DNA from: Burkholderiales bacterium | GTDB lineage: Bacteria > Pseudomonadota > Gammaproteobacteria > Burkholderiales > Burkholderiaceae_C | Length of the DNA: 44,615 nt | Direction: 5' to 3' | Assembly: GCA_947508055.1 (NCBI GenBank) | Contig: CANNRR010000009.1 | Span: 1 to 44,615, forward strand | In this document: piece by piece, positions 1-8,043 of the stretch | How the letters are laid out: each line of letters starts with the position of its first letter | Numbering within the stretch: position 1 is the stretch's first letter | Program-made: the position numbers and the translations under genes | The notes under the pieces: model-generated | Seen by the model: only the letters and a program-made list of their open reading frames with translations | What the model was told of the DNA's origin: nothing | The model's database searches: none

Positions 1-215
1 GTGCCCAGGCACAGGGCGTAGATCCCTTCATGCGCAATGAGGTAGCGCCCAATGGCGCTGAGTTCGGGCGTTTTGGCGTCTCGCAAGGAGACGATGGCGT
101 TGGACAGAAAGCGCAACGCGGCGACTTCGTCAAAGCGAGCTTTCTGTAGTTGTCGACTCCACAGGAGGAGTTCGAGCTGCGTTGTGGGGCGCTGGAGCAG
201 GGTCGTTGTTGTCAT
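1..215 (-). CDS. Unrecognised protein, N-terminal part only
   Basis: An open frame starts with ATG at 213-215 on the minus strand (MTTTTLLQRPTTQLELLLWS...) and runs off the left edge without a stop, so about 71 residues are visible. The visible part is probably mostly helical, with Leu-rich and Arg-rich stretches (LELLLWSRQLQKARFDEV) and no signal peptide or membrane segment. I do not recognise a family. It lies downstream of ftsY on the same strand, 102 bases after its stop, with a stem-loop between them, so it may be a separate transcription unit. The call rests on an unbroken frame and a plausible start only. Confidence 0.45.
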   Translation of the reverse strand, partial: MTTTTLLQRPTTQLELLLWSRQLQKARFDEVAALRFLSNAIVSLRDAKTPELSAIGRYLIAHEGIYALCLG

Positions 216-247
216 ACCGCTAAGCCTCTTAAATGCTTGGTTCCCTT

Positions 248-273
248 AGTTATCGGCAGCTTTGCCAATAACT
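248..273 (-). terminator. Stem-loop between ftsY and the next gene
   Basis: Arms 248-258 and 263-273 enclose a 4-base loop. Read on the minus strand all 11 pairs form, one of them a G-U, which suggests the minus-strand RNA is the functional form. No clear U-run follows, so it could be a weak or Rho-assisted terminator for ftsY, or a processing stem in the leader of the gene starting at 215. Confidence 0.4.
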
Positions 274-317
274 GGAGTCTGCAGTTAAATCAGCTTCGTG
301 TGCACCGTGCTGGCGCA

Positions 318-1424
318 CTACCCCAGTAGTGCCTGGGCAAACTCCCGCGCGTTGAAGGTTTCCAACTCTTCGAGTCTCTCGCCCACGCCAATGAAATAAA
401 CCGGGATGGGCCGCTCGCGCGCAATCGCCGCCAGTACGCCGCCCTTGGCGGTGCCGTCGAGCTTGGTGATGATCAGGCCGGTAAGCGTTAACGCGTCGTC
501 AAATGCGCGGACCTGCATCAACGCGTTTTGTCCGGTGTTGCCGTCGATGACCAGTAATACCTCGTGCGGTGCAGTCGGGTCAGCCTTCTGGATGACGCGC
601 TTGATCTTCTTGAGTTCTTCCATCAGGTGCAACTGCGTGGGCAGGCGCCCGGCGGTGTCGACGAGCACGACGTCCTTGCCGCGCGCCTTGCCGGCGCTCA
701 CGGCGTCAAAGCTCACGGCAGCCGGGTCGGCGTCTGCCTGGCTGATGATCTCCACCAGGTTGCGGTCGGCCCAGACGCTGAGTTGCTCACGTGCCGCTGC
801 GCGAAAGGTGTCGGCTGCCGCCAGCAGTACGCTGGCTCCGTGCTCAGACAAATGCCGTGTGAGCTTGCCGATGGACGTGGTCTTGCCCGCGCCGTTAACA
901 CCAGCCACCATGACTACAGTGGGGCGGTGCTCGCCAATCACGAGTGGCTTTTGCAGCGGTTGCAGCAGGTCGGTGACCAGGGCCACCAGGATGTTTTTTA
1001 ACGCAATGGGGTGGGTTACGCCGCTCTCCCTCACCTTGCGACGCAGTTCGGTCAATAAGTATTGCGTAGCTGGAACGCCAGCATCGGCCATCAGCAGGGC
1101 ATCTTCCAGGCTCTCGTATAGCGCCTCGTCGATGACCGAGCCACCAAACACCGTGGCGATGCCGCTGGCGGTCTTGCCCAGACTCGCCCTGAGTTTGTCG
1201 ACCCACTTCTGCCGCTCGGGCGGTGGTGCCGCCGGGTCCGGTATGTCAATCGGGATGACCAGCGCGCTGCCAATGAGCGAGCCGCCGCCTGCTGGAGAAG
1301 CAAAATGCGAGGCGGCCAACGGCCCTTTGGGCACAGGCGCGCCATCGGTGGGGGCTCCAGGTTGTGCTGGGAGCGAGACGACTGGGGGGGGAGGAGAGGT
1401 CTTCTTTTTGAAAAAGCTGAACAT
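318..1424 (-). CDS. ftsY: Signal recognition particle receptor FtsY
   Basis: FtsY is the SRP receptor GTPase that docks ribosome-nascent-chain-SRP complexes at the inner membrane for co-translational insertion. The 368-residue protein has a short basic N-terminus (MFSFFKKK) and a Pro/Ala-rich A-region of about 80 residues, shorter than in E. coli, followed by the NG domain. Visible GTPase motifs are GVNGAGKTTSIGKL (P-loop), LLAAADTFRAAAREQL, VDTAGRLPT (G3) and TKLDGTAKGG (G4). The ATG at 1422-1424 gives the usual Phe/Lys-rich start. It is divergent from rsmD with 71 bases between, a common arrangement in proteobacteria. Confidence 0.97.
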   Translation of the reverse strand: MFSFFKKKTSPPPPVVSLPAQPGAPTDGAPVPKGPLAASHFASPAGGGSLIGSALVIPIDIPDPAAPPPERQKWVDKLRASLGKTASGIATVFGGSVIDEALYESLEDALLMADAGVPATQYLLTELRRKVRESGVTHPIALKNILVALVTDLLQPLQKPLVIGEHRPTVVMVAGVNGAGKTTSIGKLTRHLSEHGASVLLAAADTFRAAAREQLSVWADRNLVEIISQADADPAAVSFDAVSAGKARGKDVVLVDTAGRLPTQLHLMEELKKIKRVIQKADPTAPHEVLLVIDGNTGQNALMQVRAFDDALTLTGLIITKLDGTAKGGVLAAIARERPIPVYFIGVGERLEELETFNAREFAQALLG

Positions 1425-1495
1425 AGGGCGCGTTCTTGGAATCCCCCATTCTATGAAACTAGGGAAGCGCCCGCGCAGTCCGTTAAGCTTGGGGA

Positions 1496-2188
1496 ATGAC
1501 GAAACCCAGTAAGCCCTCTTCTAAAACACCCAGCCGCACCGCCAAGCCTGCGGGTAAGCCCGTTCGAACCCCGGTTCACAAGCGTCAGCCTGGTGAAATC
1601 CGCCTGATCGGCGGGCAGTGGAAACGCATCAAACTGAAGGTGACCGACAAGCCGGGTTTGCGTCCTACGCCGGACCGCGTGCGGGAAACCTTGTTCAACT
1701 GGCTCGGACAGGACATGACCGGCATGCGTTGTGTCGACGCCTTTGCGGGAACAGGTGCACTGGGCTTTGAGGCTGCGTCACGCGGCGCGGCGCAGGTGCT
1801 GCTGGTGGAGCATGATGGCGCGTTGGTCATCCAACTGCAACACGTATTGACCCAACTACAGGCACTTGAATTGCCGGCACCCCGGCCGCTGCAGAAGTTG
1901 TTGACGCAGCGGGGCGAAGGCGTCGCTGCCCTGCTCCTACTGGCACCGGCCAGTCAGGACGTGATTTTTTTGGATCCCCCGTTTGATGGCAACCTGTACG
2001 AGCCTGCTCTTTCGGCAGCGGCACGTGCACTGGCAACCAATGGGTCCATTTACCTTGAGGCGCCCAAAGCATGGACCGACGCACTGTTGGAGCCTATGGG
2101 TCTGGTGGTTCACCGCCACCTCAAGGCTGGTGCGGTCCATGCTCATGTGTTGCGTGCCGCGCCCGCGGTCGGTGCAGTGGCTGCATAA
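1496..2188 (+). CDS. rsmD: 16S rRNA (guanine966-N2)-methyltransferase RsmD
   Basis: RsmD transfers a methyl group from S-adenosylmethionine to N2 of G966 of 16S rRNA during assembly of the small subunit. The protein has 230 residues. A basic, disordered N-terminal tail of about 30 residues precedes the conserved GxxRGRxI-like segment (IRLIGGQWKRIKL). Next come RPTPDRVRETLFNWL, the SAM-binding motif DAFAGTGALG at 81-90, and the catalytic DPPF at 160-163. The tail is longer than in E. coli RsmD. It is followed 39 bases later by coaD, its usual partner, and the two are probably co-transcribed. Confidence 0.95.
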   Translation: MTKPSKPSSKTPSRTAKPAGKPVRTPVHKRQPGEIRLIGGQWKRIKLKVTDKPGLRPTPDRVRETLFNWLGQDMTGMRCVDAFAGTGALGFEAASRGAAQVLLVEHDGALVIQLQHVLTQLQALELPAPRPLQKLLTQRGEGVAALLLLAPASQDVIFLDPPFDGNLYEPALSAAARALATNGSIYLEAPKAWTDALLEPMGLVVHRHLKAGAVHAHVLRAAPAVGAVAA

Positions 2189-2227
2189 TCGATTTCAAAG
2201 CAGGGCCAGCAGGCCCCGGAGCGTTAT

Positions 2228-2719
2228 ATGTCCAACCCCGTGATCGCCGTCTACCCCGGCACCTTCGATCCCATTACTCTGGGCCATCAAGATCTGATTC
2301 GCCGTGCTGCAGGTCTGTTCGGCACAGTGATAGTGGCCGTCGCTGCTGCCCACCACAAGAAGACCCTGTTCAGCCTGGATGAACGGTTGGAGACTGTTCG
2401 CGAGGTCGTCAAGATGTACCCGAATGTGCGGGTGGAGTCATTTGACGGGCTGGTGCGTGACTTTGCTGTTGGACATGGGGCCCGGGCCATGCTGCGGGGC
2501 GTGCGCTCGGTCACCGATTTTGATTTTGAAAGCCAACTCGCGGGCATGAATCGCGCATTGGCGCCAGATGTGGATACTGTGATTTTGACCCCCGATTCGC
2601 GTTACCAGCACATATCGAGCACGCTGGTGCGTGAAATTGCCACCCTCAAGGGCGATGTTGCGCAGTTTGTTGCGCCGACCGTGCATGCACGGTTACTGCA
2701 AAAACTAAAGGCTCAATGA
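2228..2719 (+). CDS. coaD: Phosphopantetheine adenylyltransferase
   Basis: CoaD converts 4'-phosphopantetheine and ATP into dephospho-CoA, the penultimate step of coenzyme A synthesis. At 163 residues it has the family length. The nucleotidyltransferase signature is near the N-terminus (YPGTFDPITLGH, with the T/HxGH motif at 17-20), the middle has RGVRSVTDFDFE, and ISSTLVREIA is the C-terminal ISSTxxR motif. It follows rsmD directly, as in many proteobacteria. Confidence 0.97.
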   Translation: MSNPVIAVYPGTFDPITLGHQDLIRRAAGLFGTVIVAVAAAHHKKTLFSLDERLETVREVVKMYPNVRVESFDGLVRDFAVGHGARAMLRGVRSVTDFDFESQLAGMNRALAPDVDTVILTPDSRYQHISSTLVREIATLKGDVAQFVAPTVHARLLQKLKAQ

Positions 2720-2768
2720 TGCAGCCCGCGGCGATTCGATTCTCCATTTACTACCAATCAGGAATACC

Positions 2769-3203
2769 ATGAAAATATTGTTGCCCGTTGATGGCTCCGA
2801 GTTGTCGCTGGAGGCCGTCCGCTTTGCCATCCGCATGGTGCTGGCAGGTCTACGGGCCGATGCCGTGCTGGCCAATGTGCAGGAACCTGCCAATTTGTAC
2901 GAGTTGCTGGTCGCCCATGACCCCGAGGTTATCAACCGGGTGAGCGGGGAGGCCGGCCTGCACGCCCTGCAGTCTGCCCAGACCTTGCTGGACGCTGCTG
3001 GTGTGGAGTACGAGTGCGAAGTGGCCAAGGGCGACCCGGCACACACCATCGTGGACATTGCCGAGCGCTTTGCCTGTGACCTGATCGTGATGGGGGCACG
3101 CGGCAACAGCGCTTTGCGCAGCGCCATGATGGGTTCGGTGTCCAACGAAGTGCTACACGCCAGTGCGGTGCCGGTGATGATCGTCAAACCGGATGAAGTC
3201 TGA
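2769..3203 (+). CDS. Universal stress protein, UspA family
   Basis: A single-domain UspA protein of 144 residues. It opens with MKILLPVDGSELSLEAV. The ATP-binding signature GxxGx9GS is present as MGARGNSALRSAMMGSVSNE, which places it in the ATP-binding UspFG-like subgroup rather than the UspA subgroup that lacks it. The C-terminus VPVMIVKP is typical. Family members support survival under starvation or oxidative stress, but the specific role is unknown. It lies 49 bases after coaD and 9 bases before a ferredoxin gene, so these are probably co-transcribed. Confidence 0.93.
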   Translation: MKILLPVDGSELSLEAVRFAIRMVLAGLRADAVLANVQEPANLYELLVAHDPEVINRVSGEAGLHALQSAQTLLDAAGVEYECEVAKGDPAHTIVDIAERFACDLIVMGARGNSALRSAMMGSVSNEVLHASAVPVMIVKPDEV

Positions 3204-3212
3204 ACGACGACC

Positions 3213-3476
3213 ATGGCGCTGATCATTACCGACGAGTGCATCAATTGTGATGTCTGTGAGCCCGAGTGCCCCAATGAGGCCATCTACATGGGCAAAGATA
3301 TCTATGAAATTGACCCGAACAAATGCACCGAGTGCGTCGGGCATTTTGATGAGCCGCAGTGCGTCCAAGTGTGCCCGGTGTCCTGCATTCCGGTGAACCC
3401 TCTTTTTGTTGAGGACAACGCAACGTTGTGGAAAAAATACCGTATGTTGCAGCAAATTACCGTGACGAAAGCGTAG
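3213..3476 (+). CDS. YfhL-type 2[4Fe-4S] ferredoxin
   Basis: A small electron carrier of 87 residues. Two cysteine clusters are visible: CINCDVCEPECPNEAI (CxxCxxCxxxCP) and CTECVGHFDEPQCVQVCPVSCI. In the second, an eight-residue loop separates the second and third cysteines, the hallmark of Alvin/YfhL-type ferredoxins with two clusters of unequal potential. The extended C-terminal helix (VEDNATLWKKYRMLQQI) is also typical. The redox partner cannot be told from context. Its stop lies three bases from the stop of the convergent secreted protein. Confidence 0.93.
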   Translation: MALIITDECINCDVCEPECPNEAIYMGKDIYEIDPNKCTECVGHFDEPQCVQVCPVSCIPVNPLFVEDNATLWKKYRMLQQITVTKA

Positions 3477-3479
3477 CCC

Positions 3480-3938
3480 CTATTTGGTGGCGCTGGCCGC
3501 CTGCTTGGGTTTCTCTGCGGCAGACCGGGCCGCGAATTGTTCTGATTCCTTCTTCTTTTTAGCAGACTTTTTTCCGGCACTTGTCTTGTGGGAAGAGACC
3601 GTACCACCAGGGCGCTTGCTGGGCTTGTCCATTGACTTGACAGGTACTTTCTTTGCAGCGGCAGCGGCCAATTTGGCGTTGTCTGCGCGTTGTTGCGCCT
3701 CCTCTTTCAGGCGTGTTTTTTCCATGGCATTGGCGGCTGCCGAGTCCCTTTTGATCAGCGCATCGGATTCCGCTTTTTGCGCCGCGCTGCGGGAGTCCTG
3801 CACGTCGACCACCACTCCATCGGCGCAGGGCTTTTGGCTGTAGGCGTTGCCACATTTGTAGACATTTTGAGCTGTAGTCCCCGTGGATAATGCGCATAGC
3901 GCTACATAAAATATAGCAACCTGGGTGTTGAGTTTCAC
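3480..3938 (-). CDS. Small secreted DUF4124-like protein
   Basis: A 152-residue protein starting at GTG 3936-3938. The GTGA there overlaps the pth stop by 4 bases, so the two are translationally coupled. An N-terminal signal peptide ([24 protein letters not shown]) precedes a short [16 protein letters not shown] motif, which resembles the N-terminal motif of DUF4124 proteins. The rest is a charged, Ala/Lys-rich low-complexity tail, probably helical or disordered. The function is unknown, with a periplasmic location expected. The signal peptide core is encoded by a copy of a dispersed 17-nt motif at 3901-3917. Confidence 0.75.
   Translation of the reverse strand: MKLNTQVAIFYVALCALSTGTTAQNVYKCGNAYSQKPCADGVVVDVQDSRSAAQKAESDALIKRDSAAANAMEKTRLKEEAQQRADNAKLAAAAAKKVPVKSMDKPSKRPGGTVSSHKTSAGKKSAKKKKESEQFAARSAAEKPKQAASATK
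3901..3917 (-). repeat. 17-nt motif GCTAT-N7-GTAGC, copy 1
   Basis: On the minus strand it reads GCTATATTTTATGTAGC and encodes part of VAIFYVA in the signal peptide of the DUF4124-like protein. It is the same palindromic motif seen at 7982, 16426, 20108, 24019 and 41039. Confidence 0.6.
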
Positions 3939-4570
3939 GGCATGCCTTTCGAATCGGTTGATGGGATGGTCGGTGGCGCAGGGGTGTGGGCTCGCGGCGG
4001 CTTGTTGGTGTGCACCAGGAGGGTGGCTTTTTCCATGTTGCCTGCGAGAAAAGCTGGCAATGCCTTGAGCGAGTGGTCAATGCACTGCTTAATGGCAATT
4101 CGGTGGTCCAGTGAGGGCTTCTTCAGTACCCAATTCACGACTTCGTCCTTGTTGCCTGGATGGCCTACGCCCAGGCGCAAACGCCAGTAGTCGCCACTGC
4201 CCAGTTGGGCGTGGATATCGCGCAGGCCGTTGTGACCCGCGTGGCTACCACCAAACTTCAGTTTGACCTGGCCCGGCGAAATGTCGAGTTCATCATGGGC
4301 GACCAGGATTTCCTGGGGGGCGACTTTGAAAAACCGGGCCAATGCCGCTACTGATTTGCCAGACAGGTTCATAAAGGTTTGCGGTTGCAGGAGCCAGACA
4401 GTGTTGCCATGCACGGTTGCACGTGCAACCATGCCGTGGCAGCCCTTTTCCAGGGTCAAACCGGTTTTGAGTTCACGAGCCAATGCGTCAACCCACCAGA
4501 AGCCTGCGTTGTGGCGGGTGGCTTCGTATTCCGGGCCTGGATTGCCAAGGCCGACAAACAGTTTGATCAT
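3935..4570 (-). CDS. pth: Peptidyl-tRNA hydrolase
   Basis: Pth hydrolyses the ester bond of peptidyl-tRNAs released from stalled ribosomes and recycles tRNA. The residues that matter in E. coli Pth are all present at the same numbers: N10 ([14 protein letters not shown]), catalytic H20, N68 (TFMNLSGKS), D93 (AHDELD) and N114 ([11 protein letters not shown]). At 211 residues it has a slightly extended, Pro-rich C-terminal tail ([16 protein letters not shown]). It lies downstream of rplY, as in most Burkholderiales, but a strong terminator separates them. It is coupled by a 4-base overlap to the secreted protein after it. Confidence 0.97.
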   Translation of the reverse strand: MIKLFVGLGNPGPEYEATRHNAGFWWVDALARELKTGLTLEKGCHGMVARATVHGNTVWLLQPQTFMNLSGKSVAALARFFKVAPQEILVAHDELDISPGQVKLKFGGSHAGHNGLRDIHAQLGSGDYWRLRLGVGHPGNKDEVVNWVLKKPSLDHRIAIKQCIDHSLKALPAFLAGNMEKATLLVHTNKPPRAHTPAPPTIPSTDSKGMP

Positions 4571-4627
4571 GTAAAGCGGATGGTGTGGGCTACCTGCGAT
4601 GGTAGGTCAAATTGGAGTGTCTTCTAA

Positions 4628-4655
4628 ACGAAAACGGCCCACGTGAGTGGGCCGT
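4628..4655 (-). terminator. Rho-independent terminator after rplY
   Basis: A perfect 9-bp stem (ACGGCCCAC at 4634-4642 and GTGGGCCGT at 4647-4655) has a 4-base loop. On the minus strand it is followed by TTTTCGTTT. It lies 34 bases after the rplY stop and 58 bases before the pth start, so pth may need its own promoter or read-through. Confidence 0.85.
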
Positions 4656-4689
4656 CGACAGCTTGCGCTGTAAATCAGTGCGGAACTGA

Positions 4690-5388
4690 TTATTTCTTGG
4701 CTGCGGGTGCTTTAGCTGCCGCCGGCGCTTTGGCTGCTGCAGGTGCCTTGGCGGCGGGAGCGGACTTGCCACCCTTGGCTGCCGGTGCGGCAGCGGCGGC
4801 TTCGGCAGTTGCCTCCGCAGAGGCTTCGGCGGCCGAGGTCACCACGGACACCAGGACCGGATTCTCACGGCCCTTGACCACAGCTTTCACGCCGCTTGGT
4901 AACTTGACGTCGCTTAGGTGGAACGATGCGCCCTTGGTTAGACCGCTGAGGTCCACTGCGATGAATTCGGGCAGGTCTGCAGGCAGGCAGGTGATGTTGA
5001 TTTCATTGAGCACGTGGGTGATCAGGCAATGGTCAACCTTGAACGCGACCGACTCTTCCTGCCCGTTGAAGTGCAATGGCACTTTCATGTGCATCTTGGT
5101 GTTGGCATCCACGCGCTGGAAGTCAATGTGCAAAATCAACTGCTTGTAGGGGTGCATTTGCACGTTGCGCAGCAGAACCTTGCTTTCGGTTCCTGCCAGT
5201 TCCATATCCAGAATGGAAGCGTGAAAAGCCTCCTTCTTGATGGCGTGCCACAAAGCGTTGTGGTCCAGTTCGATCACAAGGGGCTCACCCGTGCCACCGT
5301 AGACGATACCGGGTGTGCGACCCGAATTGCGGAGACGGCGGCTCGCACCCGTACCCTGCTTGGCGCGCTCAAAAGCGACAAATTTCAT
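4690..5388 (-). CDS. rplY: 50S ribosomal protein L25 (CTC family)
   Basis: L25 binds 5S rRNA in the large subunit. This is the long TL5/CTC form of 232 residues. The N-terminal L25 domain (MKFVAFERAKQGTGASRRLR, then GRTPGIVYGG) is followed by a beta-rich C-terminal domain (VPLHFNGQEES, PSGVKAVVKG). An Ala/Lys/Pro tail with a repeated AAAKAP unit closes it. The Shine-Dalgarno AGGAGT lies 7 bases before the ATG. It sits between prs and pth, the usual betaproteobacterial order. Confidence 0.96.
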   Translation of the reverse strand: MKFVAFERAKQGTGASRRLRNSGRTPGIVYGGTGEPLVIELDHNALWHAIKKEAFHASILDMELAGTESKVLLRNVQMHPYKQLILHIDFQRVDANTKMHMKVPLHFNGQEESVAFKVDHCLITHVLNEINITCLPADLPEFIAVDLSGLTKGASFHLSDVKLPSGVKAVVKGRENPVLVSVVTSAAEASAEATAEAAAAAPAAKGGKSAPAAKAPAAAKAPAAAKAPAAKK

Positions 5389-5492
5389 AATTTACTCCTG
5401 AAGGAGTCCACCGCGACCAGTGCGACTCCGGTTTAATAAAAGCGCTGATTCACTGCCCTATGCAGCGAGCGCCTGCTTTTTGTCCCTGTCAG

Positions 5493-6470
5493 TTAGAAAA
5501 GATTTTCCTGATCAGAGAACAAACTCATGACCGACTCACCCTTGGCAATGCGCTGGATTGTTTCAGCAATCAGCGGTGCTACGGAGAGTTGGCGAATTTT
5601 TTGGCATCTCCTGGCGGCATCGGTCAGGGGAATGGTGTTGGTGACCACGACTTCATCCAGCGCGCCACCGTTGGCGATACGCTCAATGGCAGGGCCGGAA
5701 AAAATGGGGTGCGTGCAGTAGGCATAGACCTTCTTGGCACCACGCGCCTTGAGTACTTCGGCGGCCTTGACCAGCGTGCCAGCGGTGTCAATCATGTCGT
5801 CCATGACGACGCAATTGCGGCCATCAATTTCACCAATGACATGCATCACTTCGCTGACGTTGGCTTTTGGGCGACGCTTATCGATGATCGCCAGGTCGCA
5901 ACCGAGTTGTTTAGCTAGGGCACGGGCACGGACCACACCGCCCACATCGGGCGAGACAACGATCAGGTCTTCGTAATTTTTCTGGCGCAGGTCGCCTAGC
6001 AGCACAGGTGAGGCGTAGATGTTGTCTACCGGGATGTCAAAGAATCCCTGAATCTGGTCCGCGTGCAAGTCCATGGTCAAAACGCGCGCAACGCCAACGG
6101 CTTGCAGCATGTTGGCAACCACTTTGGCAGTGATGGGAACGCGGGTGGAGCGGGGGCGGCGGTCCTGCCGCGCATAGCCAAAGTACGGGATCACGGCGCT
6201 GATGCGCTCAGCCGAAGCGCGCTTGAGTGCGTCCACCATGATGAGCAATTCCATCAGGTTGTCGTTGGTCGGTGCGCAGGTGCTTTGCACCACAAAAACG
6301 TCGCGAGCACGCACGTTCTGGTTGATTTCTACCGTGACCTCGCCGTCGGAGAAGCGCCCGACCGTCGCAGCACCCAGCGAAATACCAAGGTGACCGGCAA
6401 TGTCAGCAGCCATGCCTGGATTGGCATTGCCGGTAAAAACCATGAAATCTGGGGGGGGTGAAGCCTGCAT
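5493..6470 (-). CDS. prs: Ribose-phosphate pyrophosphokinase
   Basis: Prs makes PRPP from ribose 5-phosphate and ATP, feeding purine, pyrimidine, His, Trp and NAD synthesis. I start it at ATG 6468-6470 ([20 protein letters not shown]), giving 325 residues. The open frame continues upstream to 6653, but that stretch is tRNA-Gln and its flanks. Visible motifs are [11 protein letters not shown], the flexible-loop region [43 protein letters not shown], and the PRPP-binding [10 protein letters not shown]. The N-terminus is about 8 residues longer than in E. coli. Confidence 0.96.
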   Translation of the reverse strand: MQASPPPDFMVFTGNANPGMAADIAGHLGISLGAATVGRFSDGEVTVEINQNVRARDVFVVQSTCAPTNDNLMELLIMVDALKRASAERISAVIPYFGYARQDRRPRSTRVPITAKVVANMLQAVGVARVLTMDLHADQIQGFFDIPVDNIYASPVLLGDLRQKNYEDLIVVSPDVGGVVRARALAKQLGCDLAIIDKRRPKANVSEVMHVIGEIDGRNCVVMDDMIDTAGTLVKAAEVLKARGAKKVYAYCTHPIFSGPAIERIANGGALDEVVVTNTIPLTDAARRCQKIRQLSVAPLIAETIQRIAKGESVMSLFSDQENLF

Positions 6471-6547
6471 GCGGGTTCCAGCGAGTAGAGTAGGTTTATG
6501 CCTGTACGTTGCGCGTGCTGTAGTCGGAATGTCCCAGACTACAGATT

Positions 6548-6624
6548 TGGCAGGGGAAGAAGGACTCGAACCTTCGCATGCTGGAATCAAAATCCAGTGC
6601 CTTAACCAACTTGGCGACTCCCCT
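6548..6624 (-). tRNA. tRNA-Gln (anticodon TTG)
   Basis: A 77-nt tRNA with encoded CCA. The acceptor AGGGGAG pairs with TTCCCCT (last pair G-U). The D arm contains GCCAAG...TTGGTTAAGGC, the anticodon stem is CTGGA/TCCAG with anticodon TTG, and the T arm is GAAGG-TTCGAAT-CCTTC. It lies between ispE and prs on the same strand, a position conserved in many betaproteobacteria, so it is probably cut from a common transcript. Confidence 0.96.
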
Positions 6625-6655
6625 ACACGGGTCGACAGCAATACGCTGCCCACCG

Positions 6656-7519
6656 TTAAACCATCAATAATCCATCGCTAGTTGCCCATCCCACCAGGGG
6701 GTGAGCATCCAGATTGCTGCATAACCTGACTTGCAGCGCGCGCGGCGCGCCTTGGATATCAATGTCATGCAGCAGTTGCGCAAACACAGCACTCCCAGAG
6801 CCTGTCATCCTGCCGCTCAATCCCTGGGACTCCAGCCACACAAGGGCTTGGGTCACACCAGGACAGAGCTTCTGGGCAACAGCTTGCAAGTCATTACGAC
6901 CATATTCGAAAATATTTTCGTATGCAGCGAAGCCAGAAATTATAGCAGTTTTGGAATCGCGCTTCAATGCAGAGTCTGAAAAAATCAGCTTGGTTTCGAG
7001 CCCCGCGTCGGGCTTGACGACCACAAAGCGGGCAGAAGGGAACTGCAACGTGGTAATTTGTTCCCCAATGCCTTCGACCCATGCGTTGTGGCCCCCCAGG
7101 AAGAATGGCACATCGGCGCCGAGCGCCAGGCCCAGTTGGGCCAGAGTTTGCAAAGAAAAGTTCAGATTCCACAGTCGATTCAAGGCTAGCAGTGTGGAGG
7201 CGGCATCCGATGAGCCACCACCCATGCCGGCCTGCGCCGGGATGGATTTATCGATGCCGATGTGCACCCCCAGCGGGCATTGGCTGTGCAATTGCAGGGC
7301 CTTGGCGGCCCTTGTAATGAGATCGTCTTGTGGCAGCGGCCAAGTCAGGTCCTCGCGACTGATTTGGCCGTCAGCGCGCACCTGGAAGTGCAGTGTGTCG
7401 CACCAGTCGATCAGCATGAAGGCCGATTGCATCAGGTGGTAGCCATCTGGGCGCCGACCCGTGATGTGCAGGAACAGGTTGAGCTTGGCGGGGGCAGAAA
7501 TGTCGTAAAGCGACTGCAT
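6656..7519 (-). CDS. ispE: 4-diphosphocytidyl-2-C-methyl-D-erythritol kinase
   Basis: IspE phosphorylates CDP-methylerythritol in the non-mevalonate (MEP) route to isoprenoids. The 287-residue protein is a GHMP kinase. The N-terminal [20 protein letters not shown] carries the substrate-binding segment, [16 protein letters not shown] is the ATP-binding loop, and GSGSAVFA near the C-terminus is GHMP motif III. It lies 20 bases after lolB, and lolB-ispE-(tRNA-Gln)-prs is a conserved order in proteobacteria. Confidence 0.96.
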   Translation of the reverse strand: MQSLYDISAPAKLNLFLHITGRRPDGYHLMQSAFMLIDWCDTLHFQVRADGQISREDLTWPLPQDDLITRAAKALQLHSQCPLGVHIGIDKSIPAQAGMGGGSSDAASTLLALNRLWNLNFSLQTLAQLGLALGADVPFFLGGHNAWVEGIGEQITTLQFPSARFVVVKPDAGLETKLIFSDSALKRDSKTAIISGFAAYENIFEYGRNDLQAVAQKLCPGVTQALVWLESQGLSGRMTGSGSAVFAQLLHDIDIQGAPRALQVRLCSNLDAHPLVGWATSDGLLMV

Positions 7520-7539
7520 GGGGCAATTATCCGGCGGAC

Positions 7540-8043
7540 TCAGCGGTCCAGAATGATTTTGAGTTCTGCGGGCACATGTGGTGGCAGTCGCTGCGCGCTG
7601 AATCGGCCATTCGCCAAGTCACGCAAATCAACCTGCCATCCGGGCGTGAACGGCTCTACCCCTTTGAGCCAGTCAAAAAGGCTTGCAATGGGCAATACCG
7701 TTCCGGTGCTATGGCGGGTTAGCGCCTCAATGGACTCAAACAGCTGTGGTTCCCCTGTCGTTTGCAACTGTGCCCCGTGCGCGTCCCATTCGAGGCGGGC
7801 CGCCGTAGTGCCCAGCGGTGTAAAGAGCGAAAGGCGACCAACCTGAGCATCGCCCTGGAGGTCGAAGTCGGCTGAAAGTGCCTGCACTGGCTCGGAGTGC
7901 ACCTTGAGTATCAGGCGTCCTTGCCAGTGCGAATTCCTTGCGTTAAATGAGTCGCCAGCGCCCGTGTTAAATGCGCAACCAGCTACTAAAAATATAGCAA
8001 ACAGGACGACCAGTCTTAAGCTGAGTGCACAAAAAGAGCTCAC
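7540..8043 (-). CDS. lolB: Outer-membrane lipoprotein insertion protein LolB
   Basis: LolB accepts lipoproteins from LolA and inserts them in the outer membrane. I start at GTG 8041-8043, which overlaps the stop of the TPR gene by 4 bases (GTGA). That gives 167 residues with a lipoprotein signal ending in the lipobox LVAGC (Cys23). The upstream extension of the frame is only TPR coding sequence in another frame. The mature part has the beta-rich LolB features WQGRLILKVHSEPVQALSADF and LFTPLGTTAARLEWDAHGA, then PGWQVDLRD. The sequence is divergent, so identification also leans on its place before ispE. The h-region and lipobox are encoded by a dispersed repeat motif. Confidence 0.86.
   Translation of the reverse strand: MSSFCALSLRLVVLFAIFLVAGCAFNTGAGDSFNARNSHWQGRLILKVHSEPVQALSADFDLQGDAQVGRLSLFTPLGTTAARLEWDAHGAQLQTTGEPQLFESIEALTRHSTGTVLPIASLFDWLKGVEPFTPGWQVDLRDLANGRFSAQRLPPHVPAELKIILDR
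7982..7998 (-). repeat. 17-nt motif GCTAT-N7-GTAGC, copy 2
   Basis: On the minus strand it reads GCTATATTTTTAGTAGC and encodes AIFLVA, the end of the hydrophobic core and start of the lipobox of LolB. The same motif encodes AIFYVA in the signal peptide at 3901-3917. Confidence 0.6.

Noticed and set aside
406-1512. A 368-codon plus-strand open frame opposite ftsY
   Set aside because: It mirrors ftsY exactly in length and place, has low-complexity Ser/Ala-rich content and no domain; ftsY is certain.
6471-6653. N-terminal extension of prs by 61 residues
   Set aside because: The stretch contains tRNA-Gln (6548-6624), and family members begin near the ATG at 6470.
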